This document shows, in pieces, positions 38,892 through 64,000 of a DNA stretch of 64,000 nucleotides. Below the pieces are notes generated by a model. It did no database searches. It saw only the letters and a list, made by a program, of their open reading frames with translations, and had not been told where the DNA came from. Positions within the stretch are counted from its first letter, which is position 1, and each line of letters starts with the position of its first letter. The DNA lies in the NCBI GenBank assembly GCA_013399855.1, contig VXAY01000778.1, positions 16,462 to 80,461 of the forward strand. Direction: 5' to 3'. The stretch is from Oxyruncus cristatus (lineage: Eukaryota > Chordata > Aves > Passeriformes > Cotingidae). The translations under genes and the position numbers were made by a program.

Positions 38892-38956
38892 GCTGTCCCG
38901 CTCGCTGGGGGTGTTTGCCATGGACACCGGGCACGTCAGCAGATCCCGCTTCGGCG
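38892..38956 (+). CDS. SYT12: SYT12 start-codon exon (5' UTR 38892-38919)
   Basis: Acceptor cattccag, ATG at 38,920 in context gccATGG, donor gtgagt. It codes MDTGHVSRSRFG plus the first base of an Ala codon that the next exon completes. The peptide differs from mammalian SYT12, but its length and junction match, which supports it. Confidence 0.82.
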
Positions 38957-41900
38957 GTGAGTCCTCCCGGGACGGCCCCGCAAGGGTCTGGGGCCGAGGG
39001 TTTTTTTGGGGGGGGATGGCTGGTCCTTGGTGCTTCCCACCAGGAGAACCCTCTGCTCCACGTGCCCGTGGGGTTTTGTTTACTAAAACATGGGGAAAAC
39101 CCTTAAAGCCTCCAAGGCGTGGGCGTTTAGTTTTCTAAAAGAAGGGTAAAACCCCCAAGTTTTCCAACATTAGTGCTCAGCCCTCAGAAACGGGCGGGAA
39201 CGAGGAGGAAGCAGGTTCCAGTTCAGCCGGGGTTTGCACCTGGAGTTACTCGGAAGTAGGAGCCAGTAAAGGATTATTGCGCGAATTTTATTTGTATTCC
39301 CAATTTTGCCCCTCTGTCGTAGCGGGAGCCTGGGAGCTCTGGCATGGGAAACCTCTGGCTTCTTCCCCCAGCATCCTTGGCTGGGATGCAGGGATAAATC
39401 AGAGTCCTTAAGGGGGTTGAGGAGAGGTGGAGGAAGCAGGGCCTGGCTCCTACCCCGAGGTTTAACCCCCGAGATCCCTCTGGGCTGCTCCCGGGATCCA
39501 GATTAGGTGCTTCGGGTGCAGATGGTCAGTTCCTTGTGCTCGTCCTTTCGCTGTTCCTGCCGGAGGAGGGCTGGGGGGAGCAGCAGGTTGTGCCTGTGCT
39601 CGGATGCGATGTGGGAGTTCAGCCTGGCTTTGGGCTTTTTCCGGCTCGGAAGGGGGGAGCGCCGCGCCGTGATGCCGGAGGGCTCCCCGGCAGCGCTCTG
39701 GGATGAGAAATCCTCTCTTTTCCCGCTGTTTTTGCCCTCCCCGGAGCGGTTCCGCGCGGGAGTGATGGAGGCTGGTGCAATGCAGCAGGAACCGCTCGCT
39801 GGAGCATCGCTGCCGAGCCCGGCCATCCCTCCCCGCTCGCTCCAGCGGCACCCGGGGGGCTCTGCCCCCGTTTCCAGCAGCTTTTGGCATTTTCTTCCCC
39901 CTATTTCTGGATTTTCCTGGCATCCCCAGCCCGCGGGGACCCGGGCAGCAGCGAGGGCGATGCAGATGCGCACCGGGCACATCTGTAAGTGGGACGGAGC
40001 CGCGGCTGGCGAAGGGACCCCCGGCAGCCCGGGAGTGATGCCGCTCGCCGGGAAGCGGGGCTGGGATAAAGGAGCGCGTCAGCTCCCGAGAAAGCCAAGC
40101 CAGGACTGTCCTTTTTTTTTGTTTTTTTTGTCTGGCAAAGCCGCTGCCTGACCCGGGTGGGAGCTGTGGTTTATCCCCCCCTGGCCCATCCCATCCTTGG
40201 AGCTTGGAGCCGAGTTCCTGGCGTGGAAGCGGCGGAGGGTGAAGGCTCAGCCCGGGGGCGGTGACGAGCTCATGGAGCCCCTTGTCCCCTCCAGCGGCCT
40301 CCAGCCCGCCGCGCTGGGAGATCGGGCTCTACGCCGCCGGCGCCTTGGCACTGCTGGGAATCGCAGCCATCAACCTCTGGAAGCTCTGGCGCTCCGGCAG
40401 CTACCCGGCCCCTTCCCCCTTCCCCAACTATGACTACCGGTACCTGGAGCAGAAGTACGGAGCCGCGTATCCGGACGTCAGGCACAAGGTAAAAGGGGGA
40501 ATGTCGGGGTTGGTCTCCTTCCCTTTGCGACATGCGGGATGCTGGAAGGGTGAAAATATCTCCTGGCTCCCGGTGGGAACGGCCACAGGCAGCGACCTGG
40601 TGCTGGTGGAGCGTTCGGGGGGACCGGCGGAGCTGGGAGCTGCGGGAGGCGCTGGGCTCGCTGCCGCAGCAGCTTGAGGCCAGGCAGGGGCCGGGAGGCA
40701 TCCAAAGAGGCGCCGGAGAAGCCCAGCTGGAGGGACGGGATGGCATCGCCTGGTTTCCTTTCCCTGGCAGCGAGGGCTGGCCCCGGGCTCGCAGCGGACG
40801 CCGGGTCAGAGCTCTGCCAGCCGCAAGAGCAGCCTGAGGGCAGAGGACACCTTGGAGAGCATCCAGGAGCTGGGCAGCCTGGAGCTGATGGGCAGAGACC
40901 TGGGCCTGGCCCACTACGGCCCCCTGAAGAAGTCCATCTCGGCTGACTCGCTCAACTCCATCTCGTCCATCGGGAACAACTTCGGGCAGGACTTCACGGT
41001 GGGGCAGGTGGAGGTGTCCATGGAGTACGACGGGAAGGCGGCCGCCCTGCACGTGACGCTGCTGCAGGGCAAGGACCTGCTGGAGAAGGAGGATGCGCGG
41101 TTCGAGTCCTGCTTCATGCGGATCAGCCTCCTCCCGGCCGAGCAGATCGTCGGCATCTCGCGCGTGAGTCCCCCCGGGTGGGTCGCGGGGCCCGGGATGG
41201 CAGGTGGCGGCGTCCCTTGGGCACACACGCGGGTTGGGAGCAGGGGGCTCCAGACACACCGGGGCTGGGTGCGGTTGGCACAGGATTTTGGGGCTCTCAG
41301 CTTCCCGGGGCGGTGACGGGGGTTTGGGAGCGGGAGGCTCCTGGGGCGTCGGGACTGGACGCAGCCGGCGCGGGATTTTGGGGGGGTGTCCCAGGTGGGT
41401 TTGCACATCGGAGGCTTGGCAGAGGCAGAGGCGTCTCCCCTTTGGCTGGGATTTGGGCTGGCTTTGTCATCTCCCAGCTGGTGGCTGGTGGCAGGTTTTC
41501 CGGCTCCAGTTGCCCTGCTCCAAGTGCCGGGGATGCTGTGGGAGGTGGAAGAAGTGACCTGGGGTGGCACTTGGGGGGCAGCGGCAGTTTGGGAAGGTGC
41601 TCTCGGTGCCTTGCCATGGTCCCACAGCCCCCTGAGTCCCCACAGCCCCTGCAATCCCTCTCCTTCCCACAGCTTCTCCCTCTCCACACAGAAAGATCCA
41701 TGTGGCTGCAGTGTCAGGTCCACAACCGGGGGTGGATTTGGGACAAACCCTCTCTTTTGAAGAGCCCCAAAAGCTGGTCTCAGAAAACAGGAGCCCCAGT
41801 TTTCCTTCAGCAGCTGCTTTTTGGAGAGCTCAGGGTCAGCCAGTCGGATTCAATCGGGGTATTTGTTTGGAATCTTCCTCCCACCGAGAAACCCCTCTCT

Positions 41901-44900
41901 GGGGGTGGAGGTGCCGCTCCAGATGCCTCCAGAGCACCTCCACGGTGCCCTTTTAGACCACTTTTCCATCCGAATCTCGGGCTCTTCGTTTTTGCTCCGG
42001 AGCTATTTATTATTTAGCATCATAATTTATAATTCCCCAGCACTCCCTCCTCGGCTGCCCCGAGGCCACGGGTAAAGGCCCAGCCGGAGCTTTTGGTGGT
42101 GCTTACGGAGGGGTTGGAAATAAGCAGCCCCTGTTTCCGTTGTGTTTTATCCAGAGGTCCCAAAACACAGTGTGGGCTGCAGACAGTCAGTCGTAGGGCT
42201 GGAAAATCTGCTTTTTTTCCATCGAGGAACTCTAATCCCCGGAGGACTCTGGAGGCTGGGGGTATCCAGTGGGAGAACGTGGAAGAGGAAGGGAGGGATG
42301 GCAAGTTGCTGCCTTCGTGTCCTTCATCCCAGGGATGGAGCACAGTTTAGGAGCAGACAGAGACAGGAGAGAGTTGTCAGGAGGAGATGAGTCCCCTCCC
42401 TGGGGGGCTTTTGGGGTGACAGAGCCCAAGGGGTGCAGGGCCGAGCCCCCGTTCCCACAGCAGGGTCCCTCTCCCACCACAGCACCTGGATTTGGGTGGC
42501 TCTGGGGAGCTGGTGGCTCTGCACCATTTTCTGCAGCTTTCCATCCCATGGAACAGAACCCTGATTTGTGTGTGGCACCTGGGATGTTGAAACAGGGCTG
42601 GAGTAGGGGGGAAAAATGTCCCTAAATCTGTGATTTAAGAGCAGTCCACCACGCCCCATCACTGCTTTGGGATCAACACCTGCAGGGTGGGCCCCGGGAG
42701 CTGCTGCTGCCTCTGCTCCCGGGGAAGGATGGGGACAATGGATGGGGACAATGTCAGCCAAACAGCACCATTCCCGTTGGGCACATTCAGGGATCGGTTC
42801 AGCTCCATCTCGGAGCGGGGCTGGGGATTACACCCCCTCAGCAAAACCCCGGGGCCTGGTGTGTCCAAGCCAGATGCACATCCAAGCTCTCAGGGCGCTG
42901 GGGTGGATCTGAGAGCGCCAGATCAACCTCGATTTTTTTTTTGTTTGTTTTTTTTTCGATTAAAAAAATTACCGGGCGCTGGGGGCAGGTCACAGCCCTG
43001 ATTTTTACCCCAGTCGCTGAGTGGCTGCTGGGGTGGGGTCAGAAATAACTCACCCCCGTGGAGGCTGGGACCCCCCAGCTCCATCGGGCCGGGGATGCCC
43101 TCCCTGCCTTCATGGCTTTGGGGGATGCCCTCGCCCCCCGAGGGCCACGGGCTGCCTGCCCTTCCCGTGAGGAGAAACAGGGTGGGTCTTGGCGGTGGCC
43201 CCGCAACCCCAGGGGTGCCAGGGCGAGCCCCCCCTTCCCGCGGCAGATCCAGAGGAGCGCCTACGCCGTGGCCTTCGACGAGCGCTTCTCCCTCCCGCTG
43301 GACCCGGCGGCGCTGGAGGAGAACAGCCTGCGCTTCTCCGTCTTCGGCATCGACGAGGACGACAGGAGCGTCAGCACCGGCGTGGCCGAGCTCAAGCTCT
43401 CCGACCTGGACCTGGCCACGCGCCCCTTCAACGCCTGGCTCTACCTGCAGGACATGAGCAAGGTGGGCAGGGGGCCGTGGGGGGAGCCCCATCGCCCGCC
43501 GCGGGTGGTTCCCGGGGGGGCTCCCCGGGGGCCGGTGGGTGACGGGGCCTTGTGTCCCGCAGCCCGTGGACACGGTGGGGGAGATCCTGCTCTCCCTGAG
43601 CTACCTGCCCACGGCCGAGCGGCTCACCGTGGTGGTGGTCAAAGCCAAGAACCTGGTGTGGACCGGCGGCAAGGTGACGGCAGGTGAGCGGGCCGGGGGA
43701 GGCCGGGGGGGCGCGGGGGGCCCCCGGCGGGCCGGGCCGGGGTGGGTGGGTGGCGCCCGGGTTTGTGNNNNNNNNNNNNNNNNNNNNNNNNNNNNNNNNN
43801 NNNNNNNNNNNNNNNNNNNNNNNNNNNNNNNNNNNNNNNNNNNNNNNNNNNNNNNNNNNNNNNNNNNNNNNNNNNNNNNNNNNNNNNNNNNNNNNNNNNN
43901 NNNNNNNNNNNNNNNNNNNNNNNNNNNNNNNNNNNNNNNNNNNNNNNNNNNNNNNNNNNNNNNNNNNNNNNNNNNNNNNNNNNNNNNNNNNNNNNNNNNN
44001 NNNNNNNNNNNNNNNNNNNNNNNNNNNNNNNNNNNNNNNNNNNNNNNNNNNNNNNNNNNNNNNNNNNNNNNNNNNNNNNNNNNNNNNNNNNNNNNNNNNN
44101 NNNNNNNNNNNNNNNNNNNNNNNNNNNNNNNNNNNNNNNNNNNNNNNNNNNNNNNNNNNNNNNNNNNNNNNNNNNNNNNNNNNNNNNNNNNNNNNNNNNN
44201 NNNNNNNNNNNNNNNNNNNNNNNNNNNNNNNNNNNNNNNNNNNNNNNNNNNNNNNNNNNNNNNNNNNNNNNNNNNNNNNNNNNNNNNNNNNNNNNNNNNN
44301 NNNNNNNNNNNNNNNNNNNNNNNNNNNNNNNNNNNNNNNNNNNNNNNNNNNNNNNNNNNNNNNNNNNNNNNNNNNNNNNNNNNNNNNNNNNNNNNNNNNN
44401 NNNNNNNNNNNNNNNGGACTCCTGTGGGGGGACGTGGATGTGGGGGCTGGGATACAAGGTGTGCACGTGTATGGGGGGGTGGTTGTGTATGTGGAGAGGG
44501 GCACATCTGGATTTAGGGGATGTGGGAAAAATAGGAGGATGTGTAAGCATGGAGGCAGAGGAGGTTGTGTATATAGTGGTACGGGGGATTTGGAGGAGGG
44601 TTCAAGTACAGGGAGGGGGTTTGAGCGGGGTGGGGGCACAGAGGGCCATATGTGGGGTACAGCTGCTTTGGGGGTGAATTTGTGGGGTGGGGGGTGTATG
44701 GATGGTTTGGCACAGTGTGTGTGTGTGTGTGTGTGTGCACGTGGGAAGAGCACAGGGATACCTGCCGGGTGGGGGGGCCGGTGTGTGGTGACACCCCCAC
44801 GCCCCCAGGAGCTGTCCCTGCGCGTGACGGTGGCCGAGAGCGGCGAGGACGGACGCGGTGACAACACGGGCCACGTGCTCATCGGCCCCACGGCCAGCGG

Positions 44901-44982
44901 GATGGGCACCACGCACTGGAACCAGATGCTGGCCACGCTGAGGAGGCCCGTGTCCATGTGGCACCCGCTGCGCAGGAATTAG
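38920..44982 (+). CDS. SYT12: Synaptotagmin-12 (one C2B exon lost in an assembly gap)
   Basis: Vesicle membrane protein of the synaptotagmin family (also called Srg1), linked to Ca2+-independent, PKA-modulated transmitter release. Visible coding exons are 38920-38956, 40295-40488, 40771-41163, 43247-43462, 43563-43683 and 44809-44982. All phases agree except across the N gap, where one exon of about 45 codons is missing. The order is: short N-terminus (MDTGHVSRSRFG), one membrane segment (about residues 22-41, IGLYAAGALALLGIAAINLW), a Ser-rich linker with SISADSLNSISS, C2A from about residue 155, and C2B from about 285 to the stop. With the lost exon the protein would be about 422 residues, against 421 in human. 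The C2A loop around GKDLLEKEDARFES lacks the usual Asp ligands, as in SYT12 generally. The start at 38,920 has a good context (gccATGG). Confidence 0.95.
38957..40294 (+). other. SYT12: SYT12 intron before the transmembrane exon
   Basis: GC-rich, with open frames on both strands at 39.46-40.15 kb that I regard as compositional. No conserved protein was recognised. Confidence 0.6.
40295..40488 (+). CDS. SYT12: SYT12 exon with transmembrane segment
   Basis: Acceptor cccctccag, donor gtaaaa. It encodes ASSPPRWEIGLYAAGALALL, then GIAAINLWKLWRSGSYPAPS and the FPNYDYRYLEQKYG block, a hallmark of SYT12. Confidence 0.95.
40771..41163 (+). CDS. SYT12: SYT12 exon: linker and start of C2A
   Basis: Acceptor ccctggcag, donor gtgagt. 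131 whole codons include ELGSLELMGRDLGLAHYG, KKSISADSLNSISSIGNNFG and QDFTVGQVEVSMEYD, then the first half of C2A ending LLPAEQIVGISR. The KKSISADS segment is a plausible basophilic-kinase site, aligned with the reported PKA site of SYT12. Confidence 0.95.
41164..43246 (+). other. SYT12: SYT12 intron within C2A
   Basis: GC-rich unique sequence with a T-rich tract at 42,932-42,957. No known element. Confidence 0.6.
43247..43462 (+). CDS. SYT12: SYT12 exon: second half of C2A
   Basis: Acceptor cgcggcag, donor gtgggc. 72 whole codons from IQRSAYAVAFDERFSLPLDP through LRFSVFGIDEDDRSVSTGVA to NAWLYLQDMSK. Confidence 0.95.
43563..43683 (+). CDS. SYT12: SYT12 exon: start of C2B
   Basis: Acceptor tgtcccgcag, donor gtgagc. 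It encodes PVDTVGEILLSLSYLPTAER then LTVVVVKAKNLVWTGGKVTA and the first base of the next codon. The next exon is not in the assembled sequence; the N gap starts 84 bp downstream. Confidence 0.95.
43768..44415. other. Assembly gap, 648 N
   Basis: A run of N between GC-rich sequence and a G-rich, GT-repeat-containing region. It must contain one SYT12 C2B exon, because the codons for the DPFVKVYLL-type block lie between the flanking exons in the family but are absent here. Confidence 0.95.
44715..44737. repeat. (GT)n microsatellite
   Basis: 23 bp of pure GT repeat in the SYT12 intron, downstream of the assembly gap. Confidence 0.95.
44809..44982 (+). CDS. SYT12: SYT12 last coding exon
   Basis: Acceptor cgcccccag. 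It encodes ELSLRVTVAESGEDGRGDNT then GHVLIGPTASGMGTTHWNQM and ends VSMWHPLRRN with TAG. It matches the conserved C-terminal half of C2B. Confidence 0.95.
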   Translation, partial: ELSLRVTVAESGEDGRGDNTGHVLIGPTASGMGTTHWNQMLATLRRPVSMWHPLRRN

Positions 44983-47147
44983 GGGGGCTGCTGGGGGGGC
45001 TGCGGCCCGACGCCGGCTCTGCCGGGCGCGGCGGGGCCCGGAGCCGCCGGGCAGGGGCCGAGCGGGACTCTGTCGCACCCCAAAGGCCGAGCTGCCGGCG
45101 CCTCAGAGGGGCAGCTCCTGCCTAAACACCCAGAGGATGGATGGAGCGGCGCCGTGGCTTCATCTCTGCCCTCCTGGGTGCCCCACGCACGGGGACTGCG
45201 GACAGACCCACTGGGAAGGAGCCCAGATGGACCAAAACCGGCCAGAACCTCCCCAAACGGCTGGGCTGAGCATCCCAGCGGCCTCAAAAGCGGTGGAATC
45301 CTCAAACACGGACCCTAAGGCTGCGGGGGAGAGGGGGGACTCCTTTGGGATGTGGGGTTTTCTGAGGGGGGCGATAAAAGCCAGCACGGCGTGGCTCCTC
45401 TCGGTGCGAGTGGAGATCCGGGGGGGATTTTTAGGAGGGGTTTTGGTGTGTTGTGCTGGGGACGGAACCTTTCCAGTGAGAATGGAAAAAGGGAGCAATA
45501 ACAGCAGAAAAAGCAATCGTTATTACATGTGGCTTCTCCTTCCATCTGTTTTCCCACGCAGTAAATCCCTGCCCGTCTCCGCTGGCTGCAAGGAGGGGGC
45601 TGGACTTGGTTTCCAAGCCCTTGGGTCCGAGGGTGACAGGGAGAGGGCTCCGCTGGAGCCCCTGGTGGCAGAGGATGCCCTGGGGCCACATCCCCCGCCT
45701 TGCCCGGAGCCTCGGCTTTTCCCTGCCTGCAGGATGCTGGTGGGAAGCCAGGCTGGGAAATCTGGGGGCCGTGTGCCAGGGAAGCAGCGCCACGGGGCGA
45801 GCACACACAGGGAGGTGGCTGCTTGGATGATCCAACAAAGTGGGAACGAGCCATTTATCCGTTTTCCCCTGATGAAAGGTGGCTCCGAGGTGAGTCACCC
45901 CGTGAGCTGGTGGCACTTCTCCCTTCTCGTCTGTGCTGCCTGACCTGTGCTTTGGGACAGGGCTGTGGTGTCCCTGTTCCCTCACGCCCCCCTGCTCCGG
46001 CTCCTTTCCTGTATGTGCCCGTCTCTGCTCGCCGATGCCCAGATTTCCCTCGCCCGTGCTCCACCTCTTCCCCCTCCCCACCTCCCCCTCCAGGAGCCCC
46101 CGTGTCCCATCTGCTGCCAGGTGGGTCGGTGCCATCGCTCCGTGGCTGACGCACGGCCGGCCCCAGGCACCGAGGCACGAGCCAAGGATGGAGGGGCTGG
46201 AAGGATGAGGTTTCCTGAAGGATGAGGAAGGTTTTTCGGGAAGTTGCTCAGAGCCGGTACTCACAGGCCCCGAGGTTTGGGGGGAGGGAATTTTAGTAGC
46301 TACTGCAAGCCAGCATTTGGGAAGAGACGGACACAGAAACCCGGGGCTGTCCTGCGGCTCCTGCCAAGTGCTGAGCCTTGCTCGGGATGAGCCGAGTGAT
46401 TTCCACAGGTTCTGGAATCACCTGTGAGCAACATCGGTGATGTTCAGCCCCAAAATGATGGGGACCGCGTAGTTTGGGGCTGTTTATTGTGCCCCTCTCT
46501 GGCCACCCCTCTTTCAGGGCACCTCAGCACCTTTTCCTTCATCCTGGGGACAAAAAGTGCTGCTGGAGGTACTTTTTGGGGGGGATGGATGGACCTTGTG
46601 AGCAGGATTGGGGCCAGCAAGGAGAGGGGACAGGGCAGGGGCGGTGTGGGGATGGAGAGAGGCTTTGAAAATGGGGATCAACAGGCAGGAAGCAACACGG
46701 GAGATGGATTCATTTGGGGGTACAGGACTGGGAAAAGGTCTGGGAAGGACACGAGGCTCCCTCCTGCCTGGGAGGGCTGCACTGCCTTCACTGCTGTGGG
46801 GTTCCCAACGGATCCCGGTGTCTCAGGAGCTCCCCATGCCCACCCCAACGCAAGCCCGGAGCAGGGCTGAGCCCCCTGCCAAGGCCCTGGCTCGGGTGGG
46901 AGGGGATGGGGCAGCCCCGAGGGGTTGGGGCTGTGCTGGCCGCGGTGTGGACGCGCCGGGTCACTCCGAGCAGTGCCGCAGGATTGCTGGGCTGGGATCC
47001 GTTTCCTGGGATCCATTTCCTCAGTCACCTTCCCCGGAGCAGAGGGTCACCCGGGGTTTTTGGTGCCTCCCACGTTCCTGCTCCCAGACATTCATCTTTT
47101 GCTGCCACGGGGACCAAGGTGACAGCGACAGCTCGTTGCTTTGGGTG
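44983..47147. other. SYT12 3' UTR and convergent intergenic region
   Basis: Lies between the SYT12 stop and the predicted IGHMBP2 3' end. No AATAAA was seen on the + strand, so the SYT12 3' end cannot be placed; GATAAA near 45,372 is a weak candidate. A TTTATT at 46,483-46,488 is an alternative, more distal signal for IGHMBP2. Confidence 0.45.
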
Positions 47148-47153
47148 TTTAAT
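47148..47153 (-). terminator. IGHMBP2: Candidate polyadenylation signal ATTAAA of IGHMBP2
   Basis: The + strand reads tttaat, giving ATTAAA on the - strand, about 220 nt past the stop. It is the commonest variant of AATAAA, and the position fits a short 3' UTR. Confidence 0.45.
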
Positions 47154-47370
47154 GCCTGTTGTACCGGCGAGCTCCGGCCCCTGTGAACATCCATCACCGT
47201 GTCCGGGACAGTACAGCAGCTCTCCCTCCCCAAACCCCTCCCCAGCCCCCGGCTCCAGGCTGTGTCCCCCCCAGAATCGAGCCCCGCCCTGCCCCCAGGG
47301 CTCAGCAGCTGCTCAGCCCTGGGAGGGCCGAGCGGCGGCTCTGAGGTTGAACAAGCGGGATTCGGGTTCC
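47148..47370 (-). other. IGHMBP2: IGHMBP2 3' UTR (short form)
   Basis: Runs from the stop codon down to a probable ATTAAA poly(A) signal. The end is inferred; a longer UTR reaching 46,483 is possible. Confidence 0.5.
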
Positions 47371-62423
<15,053 letters not shown>

Positions 62424-64000
62424 CTAGAAAACAGAAAAATCGGGGTAGAACCAACTGCTTCTGGTCAGGTCAGTCCGTCCAACAGCCAAGCCTACGTGCT
62501 GCCAAATCTGGACACAGAGCAGGGAGTGATGTTTGGGAGGAGGGGTCTTGTGCCTCTGCTGGGTGAGGGTAACTGGGATTTCCTATCTCGTTCTGCTCCG
62601 TTGCTCAGGGAGGCACTGCCCCCCTGGCTCCTGGAAGCAGGAGGGCTCCCCAAAGCCACAGCAGCAACTCTGCCCCTTCAAACCAGCAACTCTGAGCTGC
62701 TCTGAGTGACTCAGAGCAGCATCTAGACAGGCCCATGGCTTTTTTTAGCAGCACTATTAAATATATCTAACACATCAAACCACCAGCACTGGGCACCAGC
62801 ACTTCCAGACCAGCAGCCACGAGACCTCAGCCCAGCTATGGCTCACTGCAGGCACCCTGAGCGATCCCAGAGGGAAGCTGGGATAATTTCCCTGGAGGTA
62901 ATGACTTGATAAAGATGAAATGTTGCAGACAGAAGCTTTTATATGCAGCCAAACCAATAAGGCTTGATTGTTCCCGCAGTCATGCTCTGGATGGATGGAT
63001 GGATGGATGGATGGATGGATGGATGGATGGATGGATGGATGGATGGATGGATTTTCCAGGATCTAACACAGACCAGCTCCGGTTGCAGCCCCTGCTCAGC
63101 CAGTTGAACTTGTAGGTATTCAAAACCCTGAAACCTCCATGTGTCTGTCAGGTGGAGCCAAAATGGGCTGAGAAATTCCAGGGTGGGGGGACGTGACAGA
63201 GAGGCAGATCTGTGACCACACAGGCACCTCTTCCTTAGCTGGATCTGAGGGACAGGTGGACTGAGCTGAAGGAACAAAGCAAACGAGCATCGACTTCCTC
63301 CCTGCTGGAACCAGGAATATTAGAGGGGCAAACTGACAGTGCCAGCAGGGCCAAGGGGAATGTCTGCTCCGCTACAAAGATCTAGTGAATAAATTAACCA
63401 CAGCAACTGTTCTCTGATGACGGCTTGTGGCACTCGGATCCAAACATCTGCCTGATGCCGGGCTCTGGAAGCAGCTTAGGCAGCAGGCAGCACAGTCCAG
63501 AGGGAACAGAGCACAGGATGGTGTCTGGCACGTGGTCAGCCTGGATCTCACCCGTTCCTAATTAGGGCTCCCCGGGTGCCATGAGGCTCTAATTGTCCCC
63601 ACCTGTCCCATCTGGGCCCCCACTCACCCACTCATTGGTCTGGGAGCTCTATTTAAGGCCAGGCCAGGCTGAGCCTGGTTTTCTTCCTGGGTTATCTGCT
63701 TTGTCCCCCTGGACCTGGACCTGTGCTGCCTTTCTTGTTCAGGTACTGTGGGGCTGCAATTTTGCTGCTGCAGAGTATCCAGGAGCTGAGGATCTGGGAA
63801 GCTTGAAGCCAGCTGAGGGCAGGAGGCACAAAGGGGTAGGAAGTGCCCCAAGAGAGCACAGGGGTTTATTTCTGTTGCTGGGCCCTTCTGTGGATTTTGG
63901 GGTTGTGATGAAGGGGAGGAGTGAGAAGAGTCAAAATGTGGAATTGCAAAGGAAGAAATTATTACAGGGACAAGTAGGGAACGTGGCAGGGGGAGGGAAA
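62424..64000 (-). other. IGHMBP2: IGHMBP2 intron 6 (partial)
   Basis: No match to the preceding IGHMBP2 exons was seen, so the window ends inside this intron. It contains the GGAT microsatellite and a promoter-like cluster on the + strand near 63,634-63,742. Confidence 0.6.
62989..63052. repeat. (GGAT)n microsatellite, 16 units
   Basis: 64 bp of uninterrupted GGAT repeat in an IGHMBP2 intron. Confidence 0.97.

Noticed and set aside
39462..40151. Frames of 159-214 codons in the SYT12 intron
   Set aside because: Ala/Arg/Gly/Pro-rich in several frames at once, with no similarity recognised. Compositional.
40270..41406. 378-codon open frame on the - strand
   Set aside because: It lies antisense to two SYT12 exons, and its openness reflects their GC-rich codon third positions. 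No family resemblance.
43428..44982. Long open frames running through the N gap on both strands (300-500 codons)
   Set aside because: They are open only because N codons are not read as stops. The real coding content is SYT12 exons on the + strand.
62989..63052. Regular repeat considered as a CRISPR-like array
   Set aside because: It is an uninterrupted tetranucleotide microsatellite with no spacers, in a vertebrate genome.

Overview
The window is vertebrate nuclear DNA, almost certainly from a bird. Introns are short, GT-AG splice sites are clear, and the only interspersed repeats I recognise are CR1 LINE 3' ends typical of birds, plus one solo LTR. No bacterial, phage or CRISPR features are present. 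The coding content is three protein-coding genes, each incomplete in some way. I identified them by comparing translated exons with what I remember of the vertebrate families; no database search was run.

Layout. (1) About 1-33,850, + strand: PTDSS2 (phosphatidylserine synthase 2), exons 2-12. Exon 1, encoding the N-terminal ~60 residues, lies upstream of the window. The stop is at 32,145 and an AATAAA signal at 33,828. (2) About 35,640-45,000, + strand: SYT12 (synaptotagmin-12). A CpG island holds the likely first non-coding exon, the start codon is at 38,920 and the stop at 44,982. A 648-base assembly gap (43,768-44,415) removes one C2B exon. (3) About 47,148-64,000, - strand: IGHMBP2 (SMUBP-2 helicase), its last nine exons (7-15 by comparison with the human gene). 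The Walker A part and N-terminus lie beyond the right edge. SYT12 and IGHMBP2 are convergent.

Non-coding content. Eight CR1 fragments were found at seven loci, one of which is split by the LTR. The LTR (55,074-55,659) sits inside that CR1 in an IGHMBP2 intron, with a clean target-site duplication. There are also a GGAT microsatellite, a minisatellite at 36.84 kb, a 30-bp tandem duplication, AT-rich islands at 47.7-48.3 kb and 61.5-61.8 kb (the second with a 50-N gap), and several long poly-T tracts in PTDSS2 introns.

The three genes share no pathway: PTDSS2 makes phosphatidylserine in the ER, SYT12 is a Ca2+-independent vesicle synaptotagmin, and IGHMBP2 is a ribosome-associated helicase. 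In human, PTDSS2 is on 11p15.5 while SYT12 and IGHMBP2 are on 11q13, so their adjacency is the main large-scale point of interest. I found no undescribed biological system here; the novelty is in local structure.
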